Assembly (NCBI GenBank): GCA_964502465.1
Contig: CAZCWX010000546.1
Location: 1-11,107 of the forward strand
Reading direction: 5' to 3'
DNA: 11,107 nt
Source of the DNA: CAZCWX01 sp964502465
GTDB taxonomy: Bacteria > Desulfobacterota > Binatia > Bin18
Part shown: piece after piece, positions 1 to 7,701 of the stretch
Position numbering within the stretch: the stretch's first letter is position 1
Layout of the letters: every line of letters starts with the position of its first letter
Made by a program: the position numbers and the translations under genes
Notes under the pieces: generated by a model
Database searches by the model: none
What the model was told of the DNA's origin: nothing
What the model saw: only the letters and a program-made list of their open reading frames with translations

Positions 1-186
1 GGGCAGGGGGCAGGACGACCGTGGCGAGGAATTGCAGCGGTAACCTCTGAGGCCACAGCTGGCGTGCGGCTGACTTTGAGGTTGCGAAGTTGTTTGGTGC
101 TCTCCTGGAATAACAACAGAGGTAGGCATAAAGATTCCTGAATCCACAGATAAGCATCATGCAAATCGGCGGGTTCTGTCAACTTT

Positions 187-204
187 GGTTTCGTCGCAAA
201 GTTT
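187..204 (+). repeat. Left terminal inverted repeat of the IS6 element
   Basis: GGTTTCGTCGCAAAGTTT at 187-204 matches the reverse complement of 975-992 at 15 of 18 positions, including an uninterrupted 9-bp GCAAAGTTT core. The three differences lie in the outer half. Confidence 0.75.
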
Positions 205-239
205 AGATGAAGACGAGTGAGATTATCACTTTCTGTTAT

Positions 240-914
240 CTACGCAGCCAGGGCATAGAACTGTTCTGCCGGTGTTCGGGGCGTGTCTGCTGTACCCAGC
301 AGCTGCCCTTTGCGAATCGCGTGCATGACTTCTATCCCCGCGATCGTATAGCAAGCCGGCCAAAACGACTTGAAGCCGAGCATGGGACGCGAGATCCGTT
401 TCACTGCTCTATGGTCCTGTTCCACAAGGTTATTGAGATACTTGCAGTGGCGGATAACGATGGCCGTCTTCTGCGTCTTGTTATAGCGCCGAATGGCTGC
501 CGTGTTTGCGCCACTCTGATCGATGGTGATTTTCTCTGGCAGTCCCTGGGCGCGAATGGCCTTGTGTAGGAACGCCTCGGCCGCGTCCCGATCACGCGTG
601 GGAGTGAGGAGAAAGTCAATCGTGTGGCCGTCTTTATCGACGGCGCGATAGAAGTACGCCCATTTTCCTTTGATTTTCACATACGTTTCATCGAGCCGCC
701 AGCTCCGACCTACGGGACATTGGCGACGGCGGTACTGTTTCTCAATCTCCGGAGCGTATTTGATGACCCACCGATTGAGGGTGGAATGATCCACCGCGAC
801 ACCCCGCTCGCCCATCATTTCCTCTAACTGCCGATAGGAGATCGGGTAGGCCACATACCATCGCACGCCCCACAGGATAATTTCCCTCTCAAAGTGACTG
901 CCCTTGAAATCCAC
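240..914 (-). CDS. IS6-family DDE transposase
   Basis: The 224-residue transposase of the surrounding insertion sequence cuts and joins the element ends using a metal-dependent RNase H-like fold. Counting from the GTG at 914, an N-terminal helix-turn-helix region (about 20-60, including the WYVAYPISYRQLEE stretch and NRWV) is followed by the catalytic core. The core Asp75 is in LDETYVKIKG, Asp132 in ITIDQSGAN and Glu165 in NNLVEQDH. The last two are 33 residues apart, the DDE spacing of this family. The frame extends to a TTG at 935, but GTG 914 is preferred: GGAGAGG (complement of 922-928) sits 7 nt upstream and family members usually begin near the DFKG-HFE motif. It ends with TAG. No frameshift or missing catalytic residue is visible, so it may be active. 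It is alone in its element. Confidence 0.9.
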   Translation of the reverse strand: MDFKGSHFEREIILWGVRWYVAYPISYRQLEEMMGERGVAVDHSTLNRWVIKYAPEIEKQYRRRQCPVGRSWRLDETYVKIKGKWAYFYRAVDKDGHTIDFLLTPTRDRDAAEAFLHKAIRAQGLPEKITIDQSGANTAAIRRYNKTQKTAIVIRHCKYLNNLVEQDHRAVKRISRPMLGFKSFWPACYTIAGIEVMHAIRKGQLLGTADTPRTPAEQFYALAA

Positions 915-921
915 ACTCCCA

Positions 922-928
922 CCTCTCC
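922..928 (-). promoter_or_regulatory. Ribosome binding site choosing the GTG start of the IS6 transposase
   Basis: GGAGAGG on the minus strand lies 7 nt before GTG 914. No comparable site precedes the longer TTG start at 935. Confidence 0.5.
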
Positions 929-974
929 ACCGCAACTCTCAGGAAGAAACAATAGCCTAACACGTCTAAGAATG

Positions 975-992
975 AAACTTTGCAACAGAACC
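975..992 (-). repeat. Right terminal inverted repeat of the IS6 element
   Basis: Read on the minus strand this is GGTTCTGTTGCAAAGTTT. That is very close to the usual IS6-family tip (GG-TCTGTTGCAAA). It lies 61 bp upstream of the transposase start, as expected for the 5' end of the element. Confidence 0.8.
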
Positions 993-1188
993 GATCGCTG
1001 AAGCGGTTGACAGAAAGCGCGCGAGTCAAGATGCCGCAGCGGCATGTCCGTATCGTTGAGATTGAGTGCCGCGGCGGCGCAATTAGTAACTAGCCCGACG
1101 CGGGCTCCAGCTCCTCCATGTCATCCGAAACCAGCGCCTGTGTTGCTAGGCCGTAGCGACGCACGGCCACACTTTCATCGCATCGCCA

Positions 1189-2091
1189 TTACCCGCCAGG
1201 CGGTCCCTGGAACATCCGCGGTTTTCGCAGATCGCGCGCGAGCGTTCGCTTCATCACCTTGAAGAACTCGTCCAGCTCCCACGGCCCTTTGTTGTAAACG
1301 GTTCTCTCCGGGCTCATGTGGTAATAGCGCGTTACGCTGTAGCCCTCCGATCCGAACACCTGACCGGTCACCTCAGCCGCTTCGTCGCTGGCGAGGAAAA
1401 TCACAATCGGCGCGACGTTGACCGGATCGGCCGGTGTTCCCTGCGCCTCACTGCTGGGCGTCATCCGCCACGCCTCCTGGTGAATCGTATCGGTCATCCG
1501 CGTTGCCGCGACGGGAAAAATCGCGTTGCAGGTGATTCCATAACGGCGCAAGCCTTGAGCGGTACTGAAAGTCAAACCCAAGATTCCGGCTTTCGCTGCC
1601 GTATAACTGGGCTGAGCGGGACTGCCCAAGGCGGCGTTGGAGGAAAAATTGATGATACGGCCGTAGCGGCGCTCGCGCATGTGCGCGGATGCAAAACGGC
1701 TGGTGCAAAAGGTGCCTTTGAGATGGCTGTCCAGCACTCGATCCCAATCTTCTTCTTCCATATTGAAGATCATGCGATCGCGGATGACGCCGGCGAGATT
1801 CACCAGGATGTCGAGTGTGCCGAATTCCTTCACCGCCTGATCGACGAGCCCCTTGCCACCCGCCATCGTGGAGATGTCCATCAGATTGGCCACGGCCTGG
1901 CCGCCCGCGGCTTTGACCTCGGCGACCACCTCGTGAGCGGGCGATGTCGGCGCTCGATCGCCAGCCAGCGTCACGCCCAAGTCGTTGACGACAATGGAGG
2001 CTCCCTGCGCAGCCATCGCCTTCGCCAGCGCGCGTCCGATTCCGCCGCCTGCTCCGGTGATGGCCGCCACCTTTCCCTCAAGCTTGCCCAT
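1189..2091 (-). CDS. SDR-family NAD(P)-dependent oxidoreductase
   Basis: A 300-residue short-chain dehydrogenase, expected to be cytosolic and to oxidise or reduce a hydroxyl/keto group with NAD(P). The Rossmann glycine motif TGAGGGIG is at 12-19, NLAG at 98-101 (NNAG in many relatives), the catalytic serine in NFSSNAA at about 150-151, and Tyr163 and Lys167 in YTAAK. The body resembles the 17-beta-hydroxysteroid/3-hydroxyacyl dehydrogenase (MFE-2-like) subgroup. A tail of about 50 residues follows the usual core (YYHMSPERTVYNKGPW onward), longer than the typical 250-residue SDR. The start is ATG 2091 because AGAGGGA lies 5 nt upstream. The frame could reach 2121, but that would overlap the preceding gene. 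It follows the serine hydrolase by 17 nt on the same strand, so the two are almost certainly cotranscribed. The substrate is unknown; a hydroxyacyl-CoA or cyclic alcohol is plausible. Confidence 0.9.
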   Translation of the reverse strand: MGKLEGKVAAITGAGGGIGRALAKAMAAQGASIVVNDLGVTLAGDRAPTSPAHEVVAEVKAAGGQAVANLMDISTMAGGKGLVDQAVKEFGTLDILVNLAGVIRDRMIFNMEEEDWDRVLDSHLKGTFCTSRFASAHMRERRYGRIINFSSNAALGSPAQPSYTAAKAGILGLTFSTAQGLRRYGITCNAIFPVAATRMTDTIHQEAWRMTPSSEAQGTPADPVNVAPIVIFLASDEAAEVTGQVFGSEGYSVTRYYHMSPERTVYNKGPWELDEFFKVMKRTLARDLRKPRMFQGPPGG

Positions 2092-2096
2092 AAACT

Positions 2097-2103
2097 TCCC
2101 TCT
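2097..2103 (-). promoter_or_regulatory. Ribosome binding site of the SDR gene
   Basis: AGAGGGA on the minus strand, 5 nt before ATG 2091. It lies in the short gap after the hydrolase stop codon (TGA at 2109-2111) and decides against the longer in-frame start. Confidence 0.6.
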
Positions 2104-2108
2104 CGCTT

Positions 2109-3302
2109 TCACGCTGCGCAAACTGCGGCCATGCTGGAAATGGCAACGACGCGCTTGGCTTGCCTGAACTCATGGCGATCGATGCCGTTGGTGCAGTAAC
2201 CGAACGAGATGCCCGTGGCGGGGTCCGCCCACGCCACCTGACCGCCGACGCCGTTGTGGCCGAAGGCTTCCGCCGAGTTCGTTTTCCCAAAGCCACGCAC
2301 CCCTGACTTGCCATCGCCGCCGGCAATTGTCATCCCCAAACACCGGTTCGGTTGAACCTGGAAGAGCCGATCGAAGTACCCTGCGGTGCGTACCCGCAGC
2401 ACGTCGCGCAACAAATCCTCGCGCCAGATTTGCTTGCCATCCGGTGCGCGTCCCCCATTGACCAGCGCCTGATAGAACATCGCCAATGCGCCGGCGGTCG
2501 CCACCGCGCCGCCGCCGGGACACCCCGCCTCCAGCACTTCAGGCTTGTTGAAGCCCAGTACCGTATCCTCATTGATTTCGGTCGGCATGACGAAATTGAT
2601 GCCCATCTGTTTCAGCTCTTCGGCCGTCATCGGCGCGCCCACGTACGTCAGTTGAGCGTGACGATATTGCTGGTCGTGCGGCAATCCCATCTTGAGGTTT
2701 GGAATGCCCAGCGGTTCCGCGACGCGCACGCGGAAGAAATCGCGGAAATCCATTCCGCTGAGCCGCTCGACGATTTCCGCCATCACCCAATGCGCCGAAG
2801 TGGCATGATAGGCGTACTTCTCGCCGGCCGGAAATTGCAGCCGCCAGCTTTGGAACCGGCGCATGCGCGCCGCCCGATCGAGCCATTCGCGCTGCGCATA
2901 CGGAGCGTCGGGAAAGCCGCCGAGATGGAGGAAGAGTTGCTCGACCGTCACGGCATCCTTGCCGTTTGTGCCGAACTCCGGCACGTATTTCACCACGGGC
3001 TGCGTGACATCCAGTTTGCCGTCTTGCATCAGCAGCCAGGTTGCGGCGGAGAAAAGGCCCTTGGCGCAAGAGAATGCCACGTAGAGCGTATCGTTGGTGG
3101 CGGGCTTTTTGACTCCACCCTGCACCGCTTCGCCAAACGCGGCCGCCGCGCCGATTTTGCCATTGCGCGCAATCGCGACCTGGCAGGAAGGCAGCAGCCC
3201 TTCCCTCACCTCGCGCTGCGCGCGTTCGAGCATCGCTTCCACTTTCGCCGGATCAAGACCGGCCTCAGCCGGACCGCTTGCGTAAAATTCAGCCTCTGAC
3301 AT
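2109..3302 (-). CDS. Serine hydrolase, beta-lactamase/EstB family
   Basis: A 397-residue member of the class C beta-lactamase-related family (PF00144: EstB-type esterases, lipases, lactonases and transpeptidase-like enzymes). The nucleophile motif SCAK is at 78-81 (Ser78 and Lys81 of SxxK), a tyrosine motif in EKYAYHATS at about Tyr165 corresponds to the YxN-type box, and the third box appears as GHNG at 347-350. PGGGAVATAGALAMFYQALVNGG-type sequence at 261-283 is also characteristic of the esterase branch. No signal peptide is apparent, which fits a cytoplasmic esterase or lactonase rather than a periplasmic drug-resistance enzyme. ATG 3302 has GAGGTG about 6 nt upstream. It is the first gene of a two-gene operon with the SDR, suggesting that ester or lactone hydrolysis is linked to oxidation of the released alcohol (inference). 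The substrate is unknown. Confidence 0.9.
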   Translation of the reverse strand: MSEAEFYASGPAEAGLDPAKVEAMLERAQREVREGLLPSCQVAIARNGKIGAAAAFGEAVQGGVKKPATNDTLYVAFSCAKGLFSAATWLLMQDGKLDVTQPVVKYVPEFGTNGKDAVTVEQLFLHLGGFPDAPYAQREWLDRAARMRRFQSWRLQFPAGEKYAYHATSAHWVMAEIVERLSGMDFRDFFRVRVAEPLGIPNLKMGLPHDQQYRHAQLTYVGAPMTAEELKQMGINFVMPTEINEDTVLGFNKPEVLEAGCPGGGAVATAGALAMFYQALVNGGRAPDGKQIWREDLLRDVLRVRTAGYFDRLFQVQPNRCLGMTIAGGDGKSGVRGFGKTNSAEAFGHNGVGGQVAWADPATGISFGYCTNGIDRHEFRQAKRVVAISSMAAVCAA

Positions 3303-3634
3303 TACTGCACCTCGGGTTGTGGGATAGCGCGCACAACGACGCGCTGCGCTTCACCTCCGTCCTGTAAACGGTCCGACGCGAAAAGTCCAGGCTGAGGAGA
3401 AGTGAGATTCCAGTTTACCCGATGAGATCGTACGGCCGCCGGCGCTCATCCGCCCTGCCCTGGCTCCGCGGTCGCCAGTGATCCGCTCCCAGGGCGAGCG
3501 CGCCAGCCGACGCTCCATCGAGTTTTTCACTACCCGCCAGACCCGGTTACTAGAGCGACTCGATCGAGCAGTCTTTCTCGAAGGCGAACGTTGTGCGCGA
3601 TTGCTCACCTGCCCTCGGCGTCTCTCTCGTCATC
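3303..3634. other. Gene-free stretch between hydrolase operon and amidohydrolase
   Basis: Bases 3303-3634 separate two genes on the same strand. Short open frames exist on both strands (3478-3732 plus, 3351-3608 minus), but neither has a recognisable domain, and the plus one runs antisense into the amidohydrolase. It presumably holds the promoter of the hydrolase-SDR operon; I see no convincing -35/-10 pair or strong terminator hairpin. Confidence 0.5.
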
Positions 3635-5131
3635 CTACGTATGCGCCGCTACGGGTTCTTCGGCCCGGGGGCGATGGTCTGTGTCGGCGGCCAGGATCAT
3701 TGCTGCCTCTGCTTCCACCCTGGTGCCTTTGAAAAAATCCTTGTTCATCCCGCCATGTAAGCGGACAGGGTTCTCCAGTGCGAAGCGGCGGAAGTCCTCC
3801 GGACGCATGAGGCCGCGGTCGACCAGTTCATGCGCCTCTTCCAGGACTCCGCGCATGTCTTCCACGTCGAAGTGACCGACGTCAGAGCCGAACATTGGGT
3901 TCAAGGACGCGCCGTAGGGGTTCATCTTGCGATCGCAAGCAGCGGCGGCCGAGCGGTCGTCGCCCTCGCAGCCGAAGAAGAAGCTGGGCACGAAGAGATC
4001 GCGGATGTGCTCAGGGCGTGCGATTTTGCAGTCGCGCCAATCGTCCAATTCCTCCATGCGATCGCCGAATATCGTGTTTTTTACGACCGTGTCGCGGTAC
4101 GGCTTCAGGCGCTCGTGCCCGAATTCATCGATGAGCCGGCCGAGTAGGACGGTATCAATACGAGCGGGATTGAGGCGTTGCATCGCCTCGTCATTGCGCT
4201 TCTTCCAGTGCTCCACCAGCCGCGCATAGAGTGCGATCGCCCAGGTGGCGCCGCCCTCCAAAAATCCGAACCGCAGGTCAGGAAAGCGACGCGTCACGCC
4301 CCCGAAAAACAGGGACTTGCACACGGCCTCCCCTCCTTCCGCAAAGCCGCCAAGTTGGTTGTATTGATGGCGGCTGATCGACGCCCGAGTGCCGCGGCCG
4401 ATGGGAGCGGAATGAAAGGTCGGCGCGACCCGCAGCTCGATACACTTTCGCCAGACCGGGTCATAATCGTACGGGCTGTCTATGCCGAAACAGTCGTAGT
4501 AATAGAGCTCGGCCATCGCAGCCGGATCCTTTTCCGGTTGAGGGACCGGGCGCAAGACGTCGGCCGCGAACACCGCGGCCTTGAGACCGAGGGTCTTAAC
4601 GGCATGTTCTAATTCGGTGATGGCCTCACGCGGGGTGTGCATCGGAATTACCGCCGCCGGAGTCAGGCGATCAGCAAAGCCGCGGAAGACCTCCGCGTTG
4701 TAGTTGTTGAACGCTCGGGCGGATGCCTGGCGCAACTCATCATCCATCATGCCCGGTAACGTCAGCACCAACAAACCGAGGCTGGGATAGACGATGGCAA
4801 AGTCGAGGCCGATTTCATCCATGCGGGCATGCATCAGCCTGGGCAGCGACGACGTGGCCCGGTCTAGGGTGTTTTCGGCCGGAAGGGGCCACCAGACGGG
4901 GATTCCCGGCCGGGCCTGACTACGCTCCTCAGGCGTCATGCGAAATGCGCGGCGGGTCAGGGCCACGTAATCGCGCCAGCGCTGCGGCATCTGTGCCCCG
5001 CCGACTTCGCGCAGGAAGTCAAGGAACAGGGGGACCATCTCGATCTGATGCGCATCGGCGTCAACGATCGGATGGCCCAGCCGGGCCCGCAATTGATTGA
5101 TTCTGGGGTTGGCTTGGAACATGGTCGGCAT
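3635..5131 (-). CDS. Metal-dependent amidohydrolase (amidohydrolase_2 family)
   Basis: A 498-residue TIM-barrel hydrolase of the PF04909 type, the family of ACMSD and gamma-resorcylate/dihydroxybenzoate decarboxylases. The metal-binding strand-1 motif is PIVDADAHQIE (Asp24, Asp26, His28; relatives usually show D-x-H here). A further ligand candidate is His240 in PTFHSAP. FLEGGA is at about 291-296, and the strand-8 Asp lies in MFGSDVGHFD (Asp417, with His420 following). At nearly 500 residues it is longer than ACMSD-type members (about 330) and has extra sequence before His240, like many uncharacterised amidohydrolases in metagenomic genomes. ATG 5131 is supported by GAGGAG (complement of 5141-5146) 9 nt upstream; Met4 has no such site. 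It ends with TAG. It appears monocistronic under the promoter at 5202-5231. It may decarboxylate or hydrolyse an aromatic or heterocyclic intermediate, but the substrate cannot be read from the sequence. Confidence 0.9.
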   Translation of the reverse strand: MPTMFQANPRINQLRARLGHPIVDADAHQIEMVPLFLDFLREVGGAQMPQRWRDYVALTRRAFRMTPEERSQARPGIPVWWPLPAENTLDRATSSLPRLMHARMDEIGLDFAIVYPSLGLLVLTLPGMMDDELRQASARAFNNYNAEVFRGFADRLTPAAVIPMHTPREAITELEHAVKTLGLKAAVFAADVLRPVPQPEKDPAAMAELYYYDCFGIDSPYDYDPVWRKCIELRVAPTFHSAPIGRGTRASISRHQYNQLGGFAEGGEAVCKSLFFGGVTRRFPDLRFGFLEGGATWAIALYARLVEHWKKRNDEAMQRLNPARIDTVLLGRLIDEFGHERLKPYRDTVVKNTIFGDRMEELDDWRDCKIARPEHIRDLFVPSFFFGCEGDDRSAAAACDRKMNPYGASLNPMFGSDVGHFDVEDMRGVLEEAHELVDRGLMRPEDFRRFALENPVRLHGGMNKDFFKGTRVEAEAAMILAADTDHRPRAEEPVAAHT

Positions 5132-5493
5132 GATTTTCTGCTCCTCGCTGAAGCTTCGGCTGCCGTCGCTGCCAGTGCCTTACTCTCGGTTCGGGCGCAT
5201 CACTATACGCCCCACGGAAGCGCTCAGTCAACTTGTGCTTTTTCGCGGTGGATGTGCCCAAGCTGTGCGACTATCGGGATGGCACCGATCGATCCGGCGC
5301 TCGCCACGGCGGCTTCAGGTCATCAGGCTCCCAGATAACGCCCTCGGCTCCGCGTTTGGTCAAAAACTCGAATCCGTCTTGAGCACTACAGGTTACCACC
5401 TGCACAAAACTCCCCCTCCGTCTTGTATTTCGCTCCCAAAAGCACTCCTATTCAACCGCGATGTGAGCAGAACAGACCGAGGGCACGAGGTGT
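5132..5493. other. Divergent intergenic region between amidohydrolase and transposase
   Basis: The amidohydrolase leader and promoter occupy 5132-5231. The rest, 5232-5493, holds the presumed left end of the integrase-type insertion sequence, whose terminal repeat I could not identify. It also contains a 44-codon minus-strand open stretch (5271-5405) of uncertain meaning. No RNA gene is recognised. Confidence 0.5.
5202..5231 (-). promoter_or_regulatory. Sigma70-type promoter of the amidohydrolase gene
   Basis: On the minus strand TTGACT (complement of 5226-5231), an 18-bp spacer and TATAGT (complement of 5202-5207) match the -35 and -10 consensus at 5 of 6 positions each. Transcription would start near 5195, giving a leader of about 65 nt that contains the GAGGAG ribosome binding site. 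Predicted from sequence only. Confidence 0.55.
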
Positions 5494-6570
5494 ATGGATT
5501 GGAATATCTTGCTGGCATATATCACCGGATCAGTCGACGACGAACTCTTGCGGCGCAATGAATACTTGGTGGCGGAGAACCGGATCTTATGGAAGCAGAT
5601 CCAGGGCCGGCTGCGGCTGAGCGACGGCGAGCGCAAGACCCTCGCCGAGATTGGGAAACGATTGGGGAAGAAGGCACTGGCAGAGGTGGCCACTATAGTG
5701 AAACCTGACACGATTGTGGCTTGGCATCGCAAGCTTCTTACCCAGAAGTTCGACGGTTCGGGGAATCGCCGGACGCCAGGGCGTCCCACTATCGACCAGG
5801 CGCTGGCAGCCTTGGTTATGCGCCTTGCACAGGAGAATCGGAGCTGGGGCTATGACCGCATTGCCGGTGCTCTTGGCAATTTGGGCTACACGATCAGTGC
5901 GCAAACGATTGGGAACATCTTGAAACGGCACGGGATTTCCCCGGCGCCGGAGCGCCAGAAAACGACGATATGGAAGGAGTTTATCCGCACGCACCTGGAG
6001 GTGCTGGTCGCGACTGACTTCTTCACTACGGAGGTGTGAACGAAGGGCGGACTCGTGACCTCCTATGTCTTGCGCTTCATCCCTCTCGCCAGCCGCAAAG
6101 TCCATGTCACTGGCGTAACTCCTTACCCGCATCAGGGCTGGATGACCCAAATCGCCCGGTATGTGACGATGGCCGATTGGGGATTCTTGGCTCCCGGGCA
6201 CTACCTGATCCATGCTCGTGATGCCAAGTACTGTCCCGCCTTTCAACGGACGATTGACGAGGCGGGGGTGAAACGGGTGGTGCTACCCGCGCGGAGCCCG
6301 AATTTGAATGCCTACGTGGAGCGCTGGGTGAAATCGATGAAGGAGGAATGTCTCTCACGGCAGATTCTCTTTGGGGAGCGCGCCCTGCGGCATGCGCTCG
6401 CCCAGTACCACCTGCATTATCATCACGAGCGGAATCATCAAGGCAAGGGCAAGACGTTACTCCTGCCGGTGTCGAGTCAGGTCGGGAAGCGAGAAGGTCC
6501 CATTCACTGCCAGGAAAGGCTGGGGGGGTTGCGCAAATATTACTACCGCGAAGCCGTATATATAATTTGA
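5494..6570 (+). pseudogene. Integrase-core (rve) transposase interrupted by one in-frame TGA
   Basis: The frame from ATG 5494 to TGA 6568 encodes a transposase of about 357 residues, the normal length for this group, apart from a single TGA at 6037-6039. The N-terminal 160 residues carry an HTH region (DTIVAWHRK, RSWGYDRIAGAL, ISAQTIGNILKRHG). The retroviral-integrase-like core then supplies Asp175 (LVATDFFTTEV), Asp243 (YLIHARDAKY) and Glu276 (PNLNAYVERW), the last two 33 apart as in DDE enzymes of the IS3/IS481 type. From memory, homologues read EVWT just after the first Asp, so TGG to TGA explains the stop, with the frame resuming immediately as TKGGLVTSYV. The stop separates the first catalytic Asp from the other two. 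A GTG at 6055 could start only the C-terminal part. Neither half should transpose. No clear terminal repeats or target duplication were found. Confidence 0.85.
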
Positions 6571-6667
6571 CCACACGGGATGACGTCGTTACGCCGCCAA
6601 GGAAACGCGCTCCGGACATTTCACAAACTCCCTCGCTCTGAAGTATTGAGAAACGCCTCGGCGGAAA

Positions 6668-7666
6668 CTACTGAAAGTGGGGCATCACCTTTTTTGCGAA
6701 GAGCTCGAGGCTGGTCTGCACGGATGTGATCGGAGAGCCCGGCGGCATCAACATCATCGTGAAGAGCTCGACCGGCACGTCAGCGATGCGCGCCTTGATA
6801 TGCTTTACGGCGTCCTCCGGCGTGACGATCGTCGCGAGCCCAAGCGACAGGATCTGTTCCTTGTTATCGAGATGAGGCCACGGGCTCGTATCGCTACCCT
6901 CGAACCATCGTGAGTAGGCGTTGAACCAATAGAGCAGGTTCGGGGCGCACTCGGCGAACGTACGACCGGGATCGTCCGAGACGATCAACCACAGATCACC
7001 GCCGATCACGCGGGCGCGCGCAGGATCCTTGCCGGCTGCTTTAACCTCGGAGAGATACATGTCGTACATCCCACGGTTTAACGGTCCGATATAGCCATCG
7101 CCGTAACGCGCTGCACGCCGTGCCGCGGCCGTGCTGAAGCCGCCGACCCAGATCGGCGGGTGTGGCTGCTGGACTGGACGAGGGGAAAGTTTCGCGTGAT
7201 TGATATGGAAATGCTTGCCATGAAAGGAGACCGTCTCCCCCTGCCAGAGGCGGCGGATAATCTCCAGCGCCTCGTTCGCGCGCGACCCCTTGCGCTTGAT
7301 ATCGAGACCGTAGCCCGCGTACTCCTCGGGTCGATAGCCAAGACCGACACCGAAATCGAGGCGACCGTTGGAGATGAGATCGAGCACGGCGCCATCTTCG
7401 GCGACGCGCACCGGGTCGTAGAGCGGCAGGATCGCGATGTCCGGCCCAACGCGCATCTGCTTGGTCCGCGCAGCGATCGCCGTCGCCGCGACCATCGGCG
7501 ACGACATGTAATCGTCGTCGGTGAAGTGATGCTCGAAGACGTACGCGGCGCCGAAACCCAGGGTTTCTGCCCAGGCGAACAGGTCGATGGTCTCGGCGTA
7601 CACCTGCGCTGAGCTCTTGCCGGATCCAGGCAGATTGCGAAAGTCGGTGGTCAGACCAAAACGCAT
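6668..7666 (-). CDS. LLM-class flavin-dependent oxidoreductase
   Basis: A 332-residue bacterial-luciferase-like TIM-barrel protein that uses reduced FMN or F420 to oxidise a substrate. Recognisable family features are the N-terminal MRFGLTTDFRN strand, EHHFTDDDYMSSP at about 45-57, the strand and loop GRLDFGVGLGYRPEEY near 100-116, PHPPIWVGG at about 170 and the following ARRAARYGDGYI. Length and ends agree with the family, so the gene looks intact. ATG 7666 has AGGAG-rich sequence (complement of 7675-7680, GAGGAG) 8 nt upstream; the stop is TAG. The acyl-CoA dehydrogenase remnant lies 35 nt upstream on the same strand, so this gene was probably the downstream member of that operon and may now lack its original promoter. 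Its 3' end converges on the broken transposase. The substrate and the flavin choice (FMN or F420) are not determinable. Confidence 0.9.
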   Translation of the reverse strand: MRFGLTTDFRNLPGSGKSSAQVYAETIDLFAWAETLGFGAAYVFEHHFTDDDYMSSPMVAATAIAARTKQMRVGPDIAILPLYDPVRVAEDGAVLDLISNGRLDFGVGLGYRPEEYAGYGLDIKRKGSRANEALEIIRRLWQGETVSFHGKHFHINHAKLSPRPVQQPHPPIWVGGFSTAAARRAARYGDGYIGPLNRGMYDMYLSEVKAAGKDPARARVIGGDLWLIVSDDPGRTFAECAPNLLYWFNAYSRWFEGSDTSPWPHLDNKEQILSLGLATIVTPEDAVKHIKARIADVPVELFTMMLMPPGSPITSVQTSLELFAKKVMPHFQ

Positions 7667-7701
7667 CGTCGTTTCTCCTCTTGCACCCCGTGGGTGGGTA
7701 T

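Larger units (their letters stand above)
187..992. mobile_element. IS6-family insertion sequence, near complete
   Basis: An 806-bp element bounded by imperfect 18-bp terminal inverted repeats (187-204 and 975-992). It carries one transposase gene reading right to left. The length, single gene and GGTT-TG-GCAAAG type ends are all typical of the IS6/IS26 family, whose members are roughly 0.8 kb and transpose by a replicative route. The 8-bp flanks (179-186 TCAACTTT, 993-1000 GATCGCTG) are not identical. There is therefore no visible target duplication, as expected after cointegrate resolution, adjacent deletion or recombination between copies. The left boundary could alternatively be 172, where GGTTCTGT matches the right tip exactly, but then the repeat would be interrupted by 15 bp. 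Confidence 0.82.

Noticed and set aside
1..186. End of a protein-coding gene at the left edge
   Set aside because: Short open frames exist (for example 2-43) but are too short to identify; nothing supports one over another.
1318..3299. Long plus-strand open frames opposite the SDR and serine hydrolase (1318-2199 and 2352-3299)
   Set aside because: They are antisense to genes with complete catalytic motifs, lack recognisable domains and are rich in Arg/His, as expected of GC-rich shadow frames.
2109..3302. Serine hydrolase as a true antibiotic-resistance beta-lactamase
   Set aside because: There is no signal peptide, the tyrosine and third boxes are of the esterase type, and it is coupled to an SDR gene, all of which favour an EstB-like esterase.
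3351..3732. Overlapping short frames on both strands in the spacer before the amidohydrolase
   Set aside because: No domain, no convincing start signal, and composition typical of noncoding GC-rich DNA; the plus-strand one runs into the amidohydrolase gene antisense.
6037..6039. TGA read as an amino acid (Trp recoding or selenocysteine) in the transposase
   Set aside because: TGA ends several other frames here at the expected family C-terminus (serine hydrolase 2109, acyl-CoA dehydrogenase remnant 7702, Tn3 fragment 8636, this transposase itself at 6568). A code change is therefore unlikely, and no selenocysteine-type hairpin or Cys homologue position supports recoding.
1774..7480. Cyanobacterial origin suggested by GCGATCGC octamers
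   Set aside because: The gene families and insertion sequences do not point to cyanobacteria, and the octamer alone is insufficient evidence.
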